Made by a program: the position numbers and the translations under genes. Shown one piece after another: positions 1 through 8,069 of a stretch of DNA of 26,973 nucleotides. The notes below the pieces were generated by a model, which worked only from the letters and a program-made list of their open reading frames with translations, was not told the origin of the DNA and ran no database searches. How positions within the stretch are numbered: the first letter of the stretch is position 1; every line of letters starts with the position of its first letter. Origin of the DNA: CAZYBU01 sp964645775 (GTDB taxonomy: Bacteria > Spirochaetota > UBA4802 > UBA5550); contig CAZYBU010000042.1 of the NCBI GenBank assembly GCA_964645775.1, positions 1-26,973 on the forward strand. Reading direction: 5' to 3'.

Positions 1-167
1 GCTATTGTTGCAAATAGTAAGAACTGACTTTTTGATACTTTTTATTCCTGGTATTCCGGGGACCGGAAGGTTTTGATAGAGTAGGGATGAATGATCTGTC
101 GGGATTCTTTCTCGACGTTGTCGGTACTCACCGGCTACCTGGAGTATAAAAAGGAAAAATTAAAAAA

Positions 168-1148
168 TCATTTCTCCAGTTCCAACCCTTTCCTCTGGGC
201 CTTTTGCGCGGCCTGGTCCCGGCCCAGGAGACGATAGATATCGGAGAGGGTGAACCAGGCCTGGGCGTCGTCCGGGTCCAGGCGAGTGACCTCTTTCATG
301 CACCATAGAGCCCGATCCAGGAAGTATTTTCTTGAACGGCCCATGTCCCCGGTTCGGGTCAGGGACTGTTTCCGGGGTATGATGCGGGAGTAGTAATGGT
401 TGCCCAGGTAGGTCAGGGCCACTTTATGGTCCGGTTTTATATGGATGAGCCGCTCCAGCAGTTCAGCCGCCTTGAAATGCCTGCCTGCGGCCGTTTCGAT
501 TCTGAAGGCATCGAAATAGGCCTCCTCAAGGGCCGGGCTTTTTTTAATAATAATATTATACAGGGTAAGAGCTTCTGTCTTCCTGCCCCTTTCGGACAGA
601 GCCCTTGCCCGTTCAAGTTCGGCCGCCGATTCTCTGAGTCCGATATTGTAGGCCTCGCGGTAGGTCTCTTTTGCCCTCTGGTCGTCCCCCATGCGGAGAA
701 GATGGCGGACCGAGGCGGCCCGGGCCTCGTCGCTGGCCGGGTCAAGCTCGATGGCACGGAGGTAATGGTTCAAGGCTGCCTCACGGTCGAAGAAGAAATC
801 CTCAAGTTTACCGGTCTGGTAATGGATTTCCGGCTGGCGGCCATTTATTTTCAGGGAACGGCGAAACCATTCCCGGGCCTTCTCTTTGTCGTTCTTGATC
901 AGATAGATACGTCCCAGGTAATTGGCCGCGGGAAAGTGGTCCGGTTTCGCTTCAATTACCCGGGTCATGTTCTCAATGGCGTAATCATACATCTCCGCAC
1001 GGAACTGCAGCTCTCCCTTTTTATAGTAGTAATCCCAGGATTGCTGTATCAGGCTTACGCGATTCTCTTCACCCAGAACCCTGTCAACGGGGAAGACGAG
1101 AAGAAGCAGAAGGTAAAAGAGGCTAAATATTATTGACAATTTTTGCAT
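168..1148 (-). CDS. Secreted or membrane-anchored tetratricopeptide-repeat protein
   Basis: The 326-residue protein begins with a clear export signal (Lys3, then a hydrophobic run of about 18 residues ending near VLGEE), so it is probably periplasmic or membrane-anchored. The rest reads as consecutive 34-residue TPR helix pairs. Examples are the segments around AEMYDYAIENMTRVIEAKPD, FPAANYLGRIYLIKND, EIHYQTGKLEDFFFDREAAL and, near the C terminus, AWFTLSDIYRLLGRDQAAQK. TPR arrays are protein-binding scaffolds, and no catalytic domain is visible. I chose the ATG at 1148 because the reading frame can only be lengthened by running through tRNA-Phe on the other strand, and because this start puts the signal peptide at the N terminus. 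No strong ribosome binding site is visible. The gene is divergent from tRNA-Phe with a 32-bp gap. The partner or function is unknown. Confidence 0.85.
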   Translation of the reverse strand: MQKLSIIFSLFYLLLLLVFPVDRVLGEENRVSLIQQSWDYYYKKGELQFRAEMYDYAIENMTRVIEAKPDHFPAANYLGRIYLIKNDKEKAREWFRRSLKINGRQPEIHYQTGKLEDFFFDREAALNHYLRAIELDPASDEARAASVRHLLRMGDDQRAKETYREAYNIGLRESAAELERARALSERGRKTEALTLYNIIIKKSPALEEAYFDAFRIETAAGRHFKAAELLERLIHIKPDHKVALTYLGNHYYSRIIPRKQSLTRTGDMGRSRKYFLDRALWCMKEVTRLDPDDAQAWFTLSDIYRLLGRDQAAQKAQRKGLELEK

Positions 1149-1160
1149 AGGGAATAGATG
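1133..1160 (+). promoter_or_regulatory. Probable sigma-70 promoter of tRNA-Phe
   Basis: A perfect TTGACA (1133-1138) is followed, after 16 bp, by TAGATG (1155-1160), about 20 bp before the tRNA. The -35 box lies inside the first codons of the divergent TPR gene. The -10 match is poor (3 of 6), so the call rests mainly on the perfect -35 box and its position. Confidence 0.45.
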
Positions 1161-1180
1161 TGTACACTCTTGAAGCGAGA

Positions 1181-1253
<73 letters not shown>

Positions 1254-1358
1254 CATCACACCTTCCTTTCATTATTTTCATTCAGTTGCCGGGACATATC
1301 TTTATCCTCTGGTATATTCATCGTCCTGAACCGTCGGGATCAAACAGAATTTTACCAC

Positions 1359-1386
1359 TTGACATCAATGGGAACGGACATAGCGT
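1359..1386 (+). promoter_or_regulatory. Possible sigma-70 promoter of serS
   Basis: A perfect TTGACA (1359-1364) is followed after 16 bp by TAGCGT (1381-1386), 38 bp before the serS start. The -10 box keeps only the TA and final T of the consensus. Confidence 0.4.
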
Positions 1387-1423
1387 TCACGGGAAGTCAT
1401 ACTGAGAATCCGGGGAAGAACTT

Positions 1424-2686
1424 ATGATAGATCCAAAAATCATACGCGAGGAGATTGATACCCTGAGGGAACTCCTGAAACGGCGGCGCATGGAAGGTGC
1501 CGTGGACCTCGACGAACTGACCCGGGTGGAAGCCCGGCGTAGGGAGGTTGTGACCAGGTCTGATGAACTGCGTGAACAGCGTAATCGTCTTTCGAAGGAG
1601 ATCGGAAACATCAAGTCAAAGGGAGGCGACGCCACGGAAGTGATGGCCCGGGTTCAGGGGATTTCCGATGATGTAAAGAACCTTGCGGGTGAGGTTAGCG
1701 GACTTGATGAAAGATTCCGGGAACTCCATCTGGCCATTCCAAATATACTTGATGATTCGGTGCCGGATGGGGCTGACGAAAGTGATAATCTTGAGATCCG
1801 GGTCCATGGAGAGAAGCCTGAATTTGATTTCACCCCTAAACCGCACTACGATCTGGGCACGGAAACCGGAATCCTCGATTTTGAACGGGGAGTGAAACTG
1901 GCCGGGGCGCGATTCTATGTCTACTGGGATATGGCCGCGCGTCTGGAGAGGGCCCTGATCAATTTTATGCTCGACCTGCATACAGGAGAACATGGTTATC
2001 GGGAGGTTTTCGGTCCTTTAACCGTTAATGATGAAAGCATGATCGGCACCGGGCAGTATCCGAAGTTCATGGACGAGTACTACCGCATGGAACGTGACGC
2101 TCTTTCCCTTATCCCCACGGCAGAGGTGCCGCTCACCAATCTCTTCCGGGACGAGATACTGGAATCAGAAGACCTTCCGATAAAGGTCACCATGCAGTCA
2201 TCCTGTTTTCGGAGAGAGGCGGGCGCGGCCGGGAAAGATACCCGGGGACTGGTACGAGTACATCAGTTCCAGAAGGTTGAGCTGGTCAAGTTCGTGGAGC
2301 CCGGAACGTCAAATGATGAGCTGGAAAGCCTACTGGCCGCGGCCGAGGAGGTTTTGAAGCGGCTCGGCCTTCATTACCGGGTGGTCCTCCTGTGTTCTGG
2401 AGACGTCTCTGCCGCTTCCTCGAAAACCTACGATATCGAGGTCTGGATGCCGGGGCTGGACCGGTACCTGGAGATAAGCTCCTGTTCCAATTTCAGGGAC
2501 TACCAGGCCAGGCGGGCCGGTATCCGGTACCGGCCGGCAAAAGGAGAGAGACCGCAGTACCTTCATACACTGAACGGCTCCGGCCTTGCCGCGGGTCGTA
2601 CGCTGGCCGCCATCATGGAAAACTTTCAGAAGATAGACGGGACCATCGATGTCCCGGACGTCCTCAAACCCTACATGGAGCGCTGA
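1424..2686 (+). CDS. serS: Serine--tRNA ligase
   Basis: This cytoplasmic class II aminoacyl-tRNA synthetase charges tRNA-Ser (and tRNA-Sec where present) with serine via seryl-adenylate. The 420-residue length is normal for bacterial SerRS. Residues about 1-105 form the long antiparallel coiled-coil arm that grips the tRNA (charged heptads such as LRELLKRRRMEGAVDLDELT). The catalytic core follows, with motif 2 recognisable as CFRREAGAAGKDTRGLVRVH and motif 3 as NGSGLAAGRTLAAIMEN. The serine-pocket TAEVPL element is also present. The ATG is preceded by GGGGAAG at a suitable distance. The gene lies downstream of tRNA-Phe and converges with the methyltransferase gene, whose stop codon is 15 bp away. 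Nothing appears damaged. Confidence 0.97.
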   Translation: MIDPKIIREEIDTLRELLKRRRMEGAVDLDELTRVEARRREVVTRSDELREQRNRLSKEIGNIKSKGGDATEVMARVQGISDDVKNLAGEVSGLDERFRELHLAIPNILDDSVPDGADESDNLEIRVHGEKPEFDFTPKPHYDLGTETGILDFERGVKLAGARFYVYWDMAARLERALINFMLDLHTGEHGYREVFGPLTVNDESMIGTGQYPKFMDEYYRMERDALSLIPTAEVPLTNLFRDEILESEDLPIKVTMQSSCFRREAGAAGKDTRGLVRVHQFQKVELVKFVEPGTSNDELESLLAAAEEVLKRLGLHYRVVLLCSGDVSAASSKTYDIEVWMPGLDRYLEISSCSNFRDYQARRAGIRYRPAKGERPQYLHTLNGSGLAAGRTLAAIMENFQKIDGTIDVPDVLKPYMER

Positions 2687-2701
2687 GAGGTATCCTGCAC
2701 C

Positions 2702-3397
2702 CTATCTTCCCGGAACCATCGGAACGAAGCGGACAAATCCGTGACGTTCCCGTTCATAGGTATTCCCCGTTCTCGTAATGGTGATTAGTTCCTGCGTATA
2801 ATCACCTTCTGGGGCGACCAGTACGCCTTTTTCTCGAGAAAGTTGATTGAGAAGCGCCCGGGGTATTCTGGGAGGGCTGGCCGTTAAGATTATCCGGTCA
2901 AAGGGAGCCTTCTCCGGCCAGCCTTTGTACCCGTCACCGATGCGGACCGTCACGTTCCTGTATCCCAGTTCGGAGAGGAGCTTTTTACTTCGGCGGCCCA
3001 GCTCCGGTACGATCTCAATGGTATAGACCTGACCGGCCAGCTTTGAGAGTACGGCCGCCTGGTACCCGCTCCCCGTGCCGATCTCCAGAACCTTCTCATC
3101 TCCTGAAAGCTCAAGGAGCTGAGTCATGAGGGCCACGATGTACGGCTGGGAGATGGTCTGACCGTGGCCTATGGGAAGGGGATGGTCTTCGTAAGCCAGA
3201 TGCTGGACGTCTTGAGGAACGAATTTATGCCTGGGGATCTCGCTCATGGTTCTGAGGATATCTTTTTCCGTAATCTCCCGGGAGGCCAGCTGGTGGCGTA
3301 CCATGGCCTTTCGGCGAGCCTCGTAGTCCATCCTGTCTCCGGAGCAGAGGGGCAGGGCGAGAACGAGTATGATTATAAGATGGATGCCTCGTTTCAT
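2702..3397 (-). CDS. pcm: Exported protein-L-isoaspartate O-methyltransferase
   Basis: PIMT transfers a methyl group from S-adenosylmethionine to L-isoaspartyl residues in damaged proteins, starting their repair. The family signature is complete. It includes the substrate-side stretch RHKFVPQDVQHLAYEDHPLP with GHGQTISQPYIVALM, SAM motif I VLEIGTGSGYQAAVL, the acidic end of the next strand (YTIEIVPEL), and the FDRIILTASPPRIP segment. Unlike cytoplasmic PIMTs it begins with a basic n-region and a strongly hydrophobic stretch ending ALPLCSG, which looks like a signal peptide. The start is uncertain: ATG 3397 gives the cleanest signal peptide, while ATG 3415 or TTG 3433 would add 6 or 12 residues, and none has a good ribosome binding site. 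Cys lies where a lipoprotein cysteine would be, but Leu at -1 is atypical. SAM supply outside the cytoplasm is unexplained. Confidence 0.85.
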   Translation of the reverse strand: MKRGIHLIIILVLALPLCSGDRMDYEARRKAMVRHQLASREITEKDILRTMSEIPRHKFVPQDVQHLAYEDHPLPIGHGQTISQPYIVALMTQLLELSGDEKVLEIGTGSGYQAAVLSKLAGQVYTIEIVPELGRRSKKLLSELGYRNVTVRIGDGYKGWPEKAPFDRIILTASPPRIPRALLNQLSREKGVLVAPEGDYTQELITITRTGNTYERERHGFVRFVPMVPGR

Positions 3398-3548
3398 GAT
3401 GAACAAGATATTCATTGATCGGGCCGATTTCAAGTCATGGAGAAGAGATCCTGCGTCCCTGATGATACCGATTTCGGGCTACAGGGATGGAGCAGAATAC
3501 GCCTCCTGATAGATGAACAGGTATATCTATTTGATATAATTCGTATTG

Positions 3549-4079
3549 TCAGGTTTTCTTTTCGAGGATTCTTTCGTGAACTTCCAGATCACTCCCGCTA
3601 TACAATACGAATCGAACTCTCTTAACGGATTCCAGTTTTGGTATATATTCAATGATGGTTCCGAATGCCACATCAGCCGCCTCTTTAATAGGATACCCGA
3701 AAGCTCCGGTAGAGATTGCCGGAAACGCGATCGATTCTACTTTATGTTCTTCAGCGAGCCGTAATGCATTGCGATAGCAATTCGCCAATACTGTGTCCTC
3801 AGGCTTGTCCACACCGTAAACAGGCCCAAGACAGTGGATGACATACTGGTTGGGCAGATTATGTCCTTTCGTAATAACCGCCTCACCAGGTTTAATGGGC
3901 GCTAATGGACGACATTCCTCGGCAAGTCCGGGACCTGCGGACCGGTGAATAGCGCCGGCCACGCCTCCACCCATCATAAGTTGAGCGTTTGCGGCATTGA
4001 CAACAGCGGTGATCCCCGTTTGCGAAGCAATATCTCCTCTGATGCACGCGATTTCGATACCCGATATCGTTTTTACCAT
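3549..4079 (-). CDS. Macro-domain protein, probable O-acetyl-ADP-ribose deacetylase
   Basis: The 176-residue protein is a single MacroD-type macro domain, the fold that binds ADP-ribose and, in this subgroup, hydrolyses O-acetyl-ADP-ribose or removes mono-ADP-ribose from proteins. Visible signatures are IRGDIASQTGITAVVNAAN at the N terminus, the glycine loop MMGGGVAGAIHRSAGP, ECRPLAPIKPGEAVITKGHN, the YVIHCLGPVYG strand and the second phosphate loop AFPAISTGAFGYP. Length matches bacterial YmdB-like enzymes. ATG 4079 has a perfect AGGAGG about 10 bp upstream. The gene stands alone: 115 bp separate it from the methyltransferase gene on the same strand, and 900 bp without genes lie upstream. Whether it acts on protein ADP-ribosylation, sirtuin product or RNA cannot be told from sequence. 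Confidence 0.93.
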   Translation of the reverse strand: MVKTISGIEIACIRGDIASQTGITAVVNAANAQLMMGGGVAGAIHRSAGPGLAEECRPLAPIKPGEAVITKGHNLPNQYVIHCLGPVYGVDKPEDTVLANCYRNALRLAEEHKVESIAFPAISTGAFGYPIKEAADVAFGTIIEYIPKLESVKRVRFVLYSGSDLEVHERILEKKT

Positions 4080-4985
4080 ACTTTAAATGCCTCCTGTTTG
4101 TTTCCTGCAGGGGTTTTCGCCGAATATATCGCAAGGTTGACGCGATTTCCTGGATATCAGTCACCGTCTCCCGGTGGTCGGGTGCCTCTTTTTGACACAG
4201 TTCACCTTAGTGCGGGACATACATTTTCGACGCCGACCCCTGCGTGTTGGTCCGGCACTGTGAAGGGCGCATCTTTTCGGAGCGTGACGGACGGCTCTGT
4301 TCAGGTACCTTATCCGGACAGTTTCCAGTAGTCAATGATGATTTTCTCTGGAATCTGACAGCCATGTCACCTGGCGATGAGTTGTTCGATAGATTTTCGG
4401 TTTTTCCATGATTTTATCAGTTGTTCTCTTGTCCCGGGGCGCAAGCCCCGTAGACTCAAATTCCTTTTCACTTTCTAACCGGTGGAACCACATATCCAAT
4501 ACCGTGTACCAGCTTTTTTACCCGCCTACTTCCCTGTATCGAAGAACAACATGGTACCTCGCCCTTTGATGGAGAGATGAACATGGAGATGGTGATTGAG
4601 GCCCTGAGTGACCGGTCCAGGATCTGCGGTCAGGTGCGGCCGAAATCAGAGTGGAAATAATTATTTACTTTCTATACGGTAGGAGAAATTATTTGTTCTC
4701 CGGTTTTGGACTATACTTGAACTCCTGAATCGAAGAAGTTATCTTATTCATGATATCTGGTCCTCATATATATAATTGTCACCTGGAAAAGGCGGGTATG
4801 CCTGCGGGAAATTTTAATTGTAATAGTAAACGTTAACGAATAAAGTATTCATTGATCCTTTTCAGGCGTATTTTCTATCGGGTAATATTATATATTGAAA
4901 GGTCTATGCCAGTAGTATATTCAACACGATTAAAATATGAACTACGCATGCCGTATGTCGTCATCGTGGTATAAGTGATTACATA
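4080..4985. other. Long intergenic region without a recognisable gene
   Basis: About 900 bp lie here with no convincing coding frame. I see two short perfect hairpins: CACCG(tctcc)CGGTG at 4162-4176, and a 6-bp stem CGGGGC/GCCCCG closed by a GCAA tetraloop at 4435-4450. Orphan plus-strand boxes TTGACG (4136-4141) and TTGACA (4192-4197) lack good -10 partners. An open frame near 4545-4660 ends in a plausible-looking peptide but has no start signal and no family I recognise. The last 250 bp are clearly AT-rich. It may hold gene remnants or an untranslated RNA, but I cannot name one. Confidence 0.5.
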
Positions 4986-5471
4986 ATGAGGTCACATCCC
5001 ATCATACGAGAACCAATATCATCTGAGTTAACAAGAATCAATCCTGAACTTGAAAGCAGGTATTATAAAACTATGCTATTTGAGCTGGACGGTTTAAATG
5101 AGATGTTGTTGAACTATGTAGATACACTCAGTGACGCTCATGAACGTATGGACTTCATCAGTATGCTGGTCATGTTTGTTTCCAGGTACAGCTATTTATC
5201 CAGGCCAGAAAACCTCTATGTGATAAAAATGGTTCTCCTCAACGAGTTGTACAAGAAAAATCAGGATAAGATATCTGTGATTAAACTCGTAAAGGAAGAG
5301 CATCATTTCTGTGATCAAAAGGCGGCAGCTTTCAAGGCTGTCGTTAAGAAAGAGCTTCGTGATATCTGCATGAAAGAGAATAAGATATCAGTTACATCTG
5401 ATCCCCGCTATTATGAGATCGTTAAACCATTTATAAAAGAATTCGAAGATTTTTATTACTCCTTCAGGTAG
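4986..5471 (+). CDS. Hypothetical protein, all-helical, 161 residues
   Basis: I do not recognise a family. The protein is soluble, charged and predicted helical throughout. It has an acidic/amphipathic first half (residues 15-60), a hydrophobic patch near FISMLVMFVSRYSYL, and a Lys/Glu-rich C terminus ending EFEDFYYSFR. There is no signal peptide and no clear transmembrane segment. The ATG at 4986 has only a weak upstream purine stretch, so the start is moderately uncertain. The gene sits alone between a gene-free region and the opposing tRNA-Asn, and it and its upstream sequence are visibly more AT-rich than serS or nifJ. That could mean fast evolution or acquisition. Codon structure and length argue that it is a real gene rather than chance. 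Confidence 0.6.
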   Translation: MRSHPIIREPISSELTRINPELESRYYKTMLFELDGLNEMLLNYVDTLSDAHERMDFISMLVMFVSRYSYLSRPENLYVIKMVLLNELYKKNQDKISVIKLVKEEHHFCDQKAAAFKAVVKKELRDICMKENKISVTSDPRYYEIVKPFIKEFEDFYYSFR

Positions 5472-5549
5472 CGCTTTTCGACATTGAATACAATTTCGGA
5501 GAATGCGAGTAATACAACTGCTAAAAGCCTTTTGGAATACCGACTTCAT

Positions 5550-5602
5550 CGGGACTCTACCACCCTGCCAAAACACGAAGAGTCCCGGTTTAACGGGACT
5601 CT
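5550..5602. repeat. Three-arm inverted repeat (two alternative hairpins), possible tRNA-Asn terminator
   Basis: CGGGACTCT occurs at 5550-5558 and again at 5594-5602, with its exact reverse complement AGAGTCCCG at 5579-5587 between them. The central arm can pair with either neighbour, giving two mutually exclusive 9-bp stems (loops of 20 and 6 nt). On the minus strand the tighter hairpin lies 10 bp after tRNA-Asn and is followed by TTCGTGTTTT, a weak terminator-like tail. Confidence 0.55.
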
Positions 5603-5612
5603 CTTGTAAATG

Positions 5613-5685
5613 CTCCCCCGGCAGGACTCGAACCTGCGACAAATTGGTTAACAGCCAATCGCTCTACCAACTGAGCTACAGGGGA
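5613..5685 (-). tRNA. tRNA-Asn (anticodon GTT)
   Basis: Read on the minus strand, the 73-nt gene forms a cloverleaf. The acceptor TCCCCTG pairs with CGGGGGA (one G-U) and the discriminator is G. The D arm is GCTCAGTTGGTAGAGC. The anticodon stem ends in TTGG/CCAA around loop CTGTTAA with anticodon GTT, and the T arm is GCAGG-TTCGAGT-CCTGC. The 3' CCA is not encoded. Confidence 0.97.
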
Positions 5686-5723
5686 ATGTCTGAAAAAATG
5701 ATACTGATATTCAGGCTGGATAC

Positions 5724-5751
5724 CTATTAATCCATGACCAGTTTGTGTCAA
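5724..5751 (-). promoter_or_regulatory. Possible promoter of tRNA-Asn
   Basis: On the minus strand a perfect TTGACA (5751-5746) is followed after 16 bp by TAATAG (5729-5724), about 39 bp before the tRNA 5' end. The -10 box is weak. Confidence 0.4.
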
Positions 5752-5839
5752 TAGTATTTTAAAAAAATTATGTCCCGGGGGAAAAGAATTCTGGTAAAAA
5801 GTATTAAGAATGATTACATGTTTCCATCTGTTCAAGTAC

Positions 5840-5867
5840 TTGACACCATGGTTCACGCCGTTAGCCT
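5840..5867 (+). promoter_or_regulatory. Possible promoter of nadA
   Basis: A perfect TTGACA (5840-5845), a 16-bp spacer and TAGCCT (5862-5867) lie 33 bp before the nadA ATG. The -10 box keeps only the TA and final T. An 8-bp palindrome ACCATGGT sits in the spacer. Confidence 0.38.
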
Positions 5868-5900
5868 GAAAGTTTTATTATAAACCGGGTTATTAATCAT

Positions 5901-6809
5901 ATGAATCATCAAATAATGATACAGGAAATACAAGAGCTGGCGAAAAGTAAAAATGCTCTGATACTTGCACATAATTATCAACCAGCTGAGATTCAGGAAA
6001 TGGCGCATATAACGGGTGATTCACTTGAACTGGCACGGATGGCCGCCGACAGCGACTCAGATATCCTGGTTTTCTGCGGTGTCCGTTTCATGGCAGAATC
6101 AGCCTCCATTCTGGCACCGGAAAAAAAGGTCCTTCTGCCGGAAGATACAGCCGGATGCGCCATGGCGGATATGATAACAGCGCAGGACGTTCGTATTCTG
6201 AGAGATAAATATCCCGGAGCAGCTGTTGTGACCTACATAAATTCAACGGCTGACGTGAAGGCGGAAAGTGATGTTGTCTGCACATCTGCCAATGCGATCA
6301 AAATCGTAAATACTCTGGATGAGGATGAGATACTATTCCTTCCAGATAAAAATCTGGGCGGATGGGTGGTCCGAAATTCCGATAAGACAATTCATCTGTT
6401 CTCAGGATACTGTCCCTGCCATAACGACACGGACCTGGAAGATCTGAAAGCCATCCGTGAAGAGTATCCTGACGCCGTGATCATGGTACATCCGGAATCT
6501 CCTCCCGTTGTTTCAGAAAAGGCCGACCATGTTTTTTCCACGGGTGAGATGCTCAGGTTTGTAAAGGAGACCACGAGTCGTCAGATCATTGTGGGAACAG
6601 AGGAGGGGATGTTGTATCCTTTGAAAAAAGAACGTCCGGATATTACGTTTATTCCTATACGGAAGGGTTTTATTTGCGATGATATGAAAAAGATTACTCT
6701 GGCTCATGTTCGTGACGTTCTTGACGGGGAGAAGAACAGGATAACAGTCTCCTCTGAAATAGCTGAAAGGGTTCAGAAGTCCCTGGAGCGGATGCTTGAG
6801 CTTTCCTGA
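5901..6809 (+). CDS. nadA: Quinolinate synthase A
   Basis: NadA condenses iminoaspartate with dihydroxyacetone phosphate to give quinolinate, the entry to de novo NAD synthesis. It is a cytoplasmic [4Fe-4S] enzyme. The 302-residue protein has the family's three pseudo-symmetric parts and the three expected cluster cysteines: Cys86 in DTAGCAMADM, Cys171 in FSGYCPCHND and Cys259 in KGFICDDMKK. The substrate-binding stretches ALILAHNYQPAEIQE, GDSLELARMA and YINSTADVKAESDVVCTSAN are intact. The ATG at 5901 lacks a clear ribosome binding site. The next in-frame ATG (5916) is no better, and the longer form fits family length. nadB and nadC are not in the window. The stop codon lies 7 bp before the most likely start of the next gene, so the two are probably co-transcribed. 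Confidence 0.96.
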   Translation: MNHQIMIQEIQELAKSKNALILAHNYQPAEIQEMAHITGDSLELARMAADSDSDILVFCGVRFMAESASILAPEKKVLLPEDTAGCAMADMITAQDVRILRDKYPGAAVVTYINSTADVKAESDVVCTSANAIKIVNTLDEDEILFLPDKNLGGWVVRNSDKTIHLFSGYCPCHNDTDLEDLKAIREEYPDAVIMVHPESPPVVSEKADHVFSTGEMLRFVKETTSRQIIVGTEEGMLYPLKKERPDITFIPIRKGFICDDMKKITLAHVRDVLDGEKNRITVSSEIAERVQKSLERMLELS

Positions 6810-6816
6810 GGTTTCC

Positions 6817-7977
6817 ATGGATGATGAAAAGAGACAGTATCCTGATGAAGAGTCCCCTGATGGAGGTGTTGAATCCTCCGGTGAAGAGAGAAACATCCTC
6901 AGGGAAAAGACATTTAATGAAGAGCTCAGGGGCCTGGTTAACCGCATAACGGATAATGAAGAGAGGGAAAACTATCCCTGCACCGAGTATACAGAAGGCT
7001 TTTCCCTGATTGACTGGTTCCGAAAACAGGATGTCTCTACTCAAGACCGGCTTTTCCTTGCCCTGCACAGGTTATTCTACGCCACAAAATATCAGGCTTC
7101 AGGGACTCGTTTCTGGACCGGCACCATGGACAGAGGCGGCATCCCCCTGAATTCTGATTTTCTTCTCGAGGCAGCCTTCCAGACCGCCGGCTATCCCGAT
7201 TTTGCTCTGCTCTCCTACGATATCCATAATCACTCTTTCCGGGTCATGGCCGGCACGCTCATGAATGATCTAATGGAGAGGTGTCATATTCACCTGAAAG
7301 ACCCCTTTTTCCGTCAGTTAAAGAATGAAGATATCTCCCTTGCGCGAGATGAAATATCAGAAGACGATTATCTTTCCGAAAGGTTCCTTCATCTGCTCCA
7401 ATCGGAGGAACAGGTTGTGTATTTAACTCTGTTTTCCAGAGTCCTCGCCGGGGTTAATGATCAAATGGCCGGGAACCTCGGGTACGTCCCATCCCTCCTG
7501 CCTGAAGATGGGATACTGGTCATTCGCACAGACAGGGAGATGAAGCATATTTCTGAAAGACTGAGAAAAACCGTGGCCTGGTTCCTTCTGTCCTGGATAG
7601 GTTCAAAAGAGAAGCTGATTGAACATGAGGGGAGGGTGGATGTCGTTGATAAACTTGAGCATATTCTGTCACTGGCGGAAAGCAAGGGAGATACAAAGGG
7701 ATACATGGTCTTTGAACCGGAATTTATCAAACCTGAAGTTCAGGCCCTCTTTTCGTATATGGTCAGCCGGATTACGTCAATGCTGGGAAGGGAATCAAAG
7801 ATTCTTCAACTGGGTATGGATGCCCTCTGTGTACTGACAGGTAGTGAAAAGGGAGAAAAGCTTGGGAATCTGGTGCGAGAAATGAATGAATTCTCTGGAC
7901 TGAATTTTACTCTGGAAGAGTATCCCATAGAAGAAATCAGGCGCACACAACGTCTTTTGCGACGATACTTTAACTGA
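6817..7977 (+). CDS. Hypothetical protein co-transcribed with nadA
   Basis: I do not recognise a family in this 386-residue protein. The first 45 residues are acidic and probably disordered (DDEKRQYPDEESPDGGVESSGEE). The remainder looks like a compact alpha/beta, mostly helical soluble protein. It contains LIDWFRKQDVSTQDRLFLALHRLFYATKYQ, then an aromatic-rich segment around RFWTGTMDRGG, and later a segment KVEHILSL-like helix pair near VVDKLEHILSLAESKG. There is no signal peptide or transmembrane helix. The ATG at 6817 is preceded by TGAGG at a workable distance. A TTG at 6796 would overlap nadA by 14 bp and is less likely. Position directly behind nadA suggests one transcript but says little about function. 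It may be a spirochaete-restricted protein. Confidence 0.75.
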   Translation: MDDEKRQYPDEESPDGGVESSGEERNILREKTFNEELRGLVNRITDNEERENYPCTEYTEGFSLIDWFRKQDVSTQDRLFLALHRLFYATKYQASGTRFWTGTMDRGGIPLNSDFLLEAAFQTAGYPDFALLSYDIHNHSFRVMAGTLMNDLMERCHIHLKDPFFRQLKNEDISLARDEISEDDYLSERFLHLLQSEEQVVYLTLFSRVLAGVNDQMAGNLGYVPSLLPEDGILVIRTDREMKHISERLRKTVAWFLLSWIGSKEKLIEHEGRVDVVDKLEHILSLAESKGDTKGYMVFEPEFIKPEVQALFSYMVSRITSMLGRESKILQLGMDALCVLTGSEKGEKLGNLVREMNEFSGLNFTLEEYPIEEIRRTQRLLRRYFN

Positions 7978-7992
7978 CCGTATAATTACAGG

Positions 7993-8021
7993 TTGAAAAT
8001 CTCCGTTGCTGGTATTATTAT
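7993..8021 (+). promoter_or_regulatory. Sigma-70 promoter of the outer-membrane barrel gene
   Basis: TTGAAA (7993-7998) is separated by exactly 17 bp from TATTAT (8016-8021); both match the consensus at 5 of 6 positions. It lies just after the preceding stop codon and 48 bp before the ATG at 8070. Confidence 0.6.
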
Positions 8022-8069
8022 CAGTTACAGCATGGATTTTTAACAAAAACCGGAAATGATGCAGAATCA

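Noticed and set aside
396..1136. Long plus-strand open frame opposite the TPR gene
   Set aside because: It is antisense to a protein with clear TPR periodicity and a signal peptide, has no ribosome binding site and matches no family.
3340..3397. Lipoprotein signal (lipobox) in the exported methyltransferase
   Set aside because: The residue before the cysteine is Leu, outside the usual small residues even for permissive spirochaete lipoboxes; only a general signal peptide is called.
4545..4660. Short open frame ending in a plausible peptide in the gene-free region
   Set aside because: No ribosome binding site, no recognisable family, and competing frames are equally open; possibly a remnant, but not supportable.
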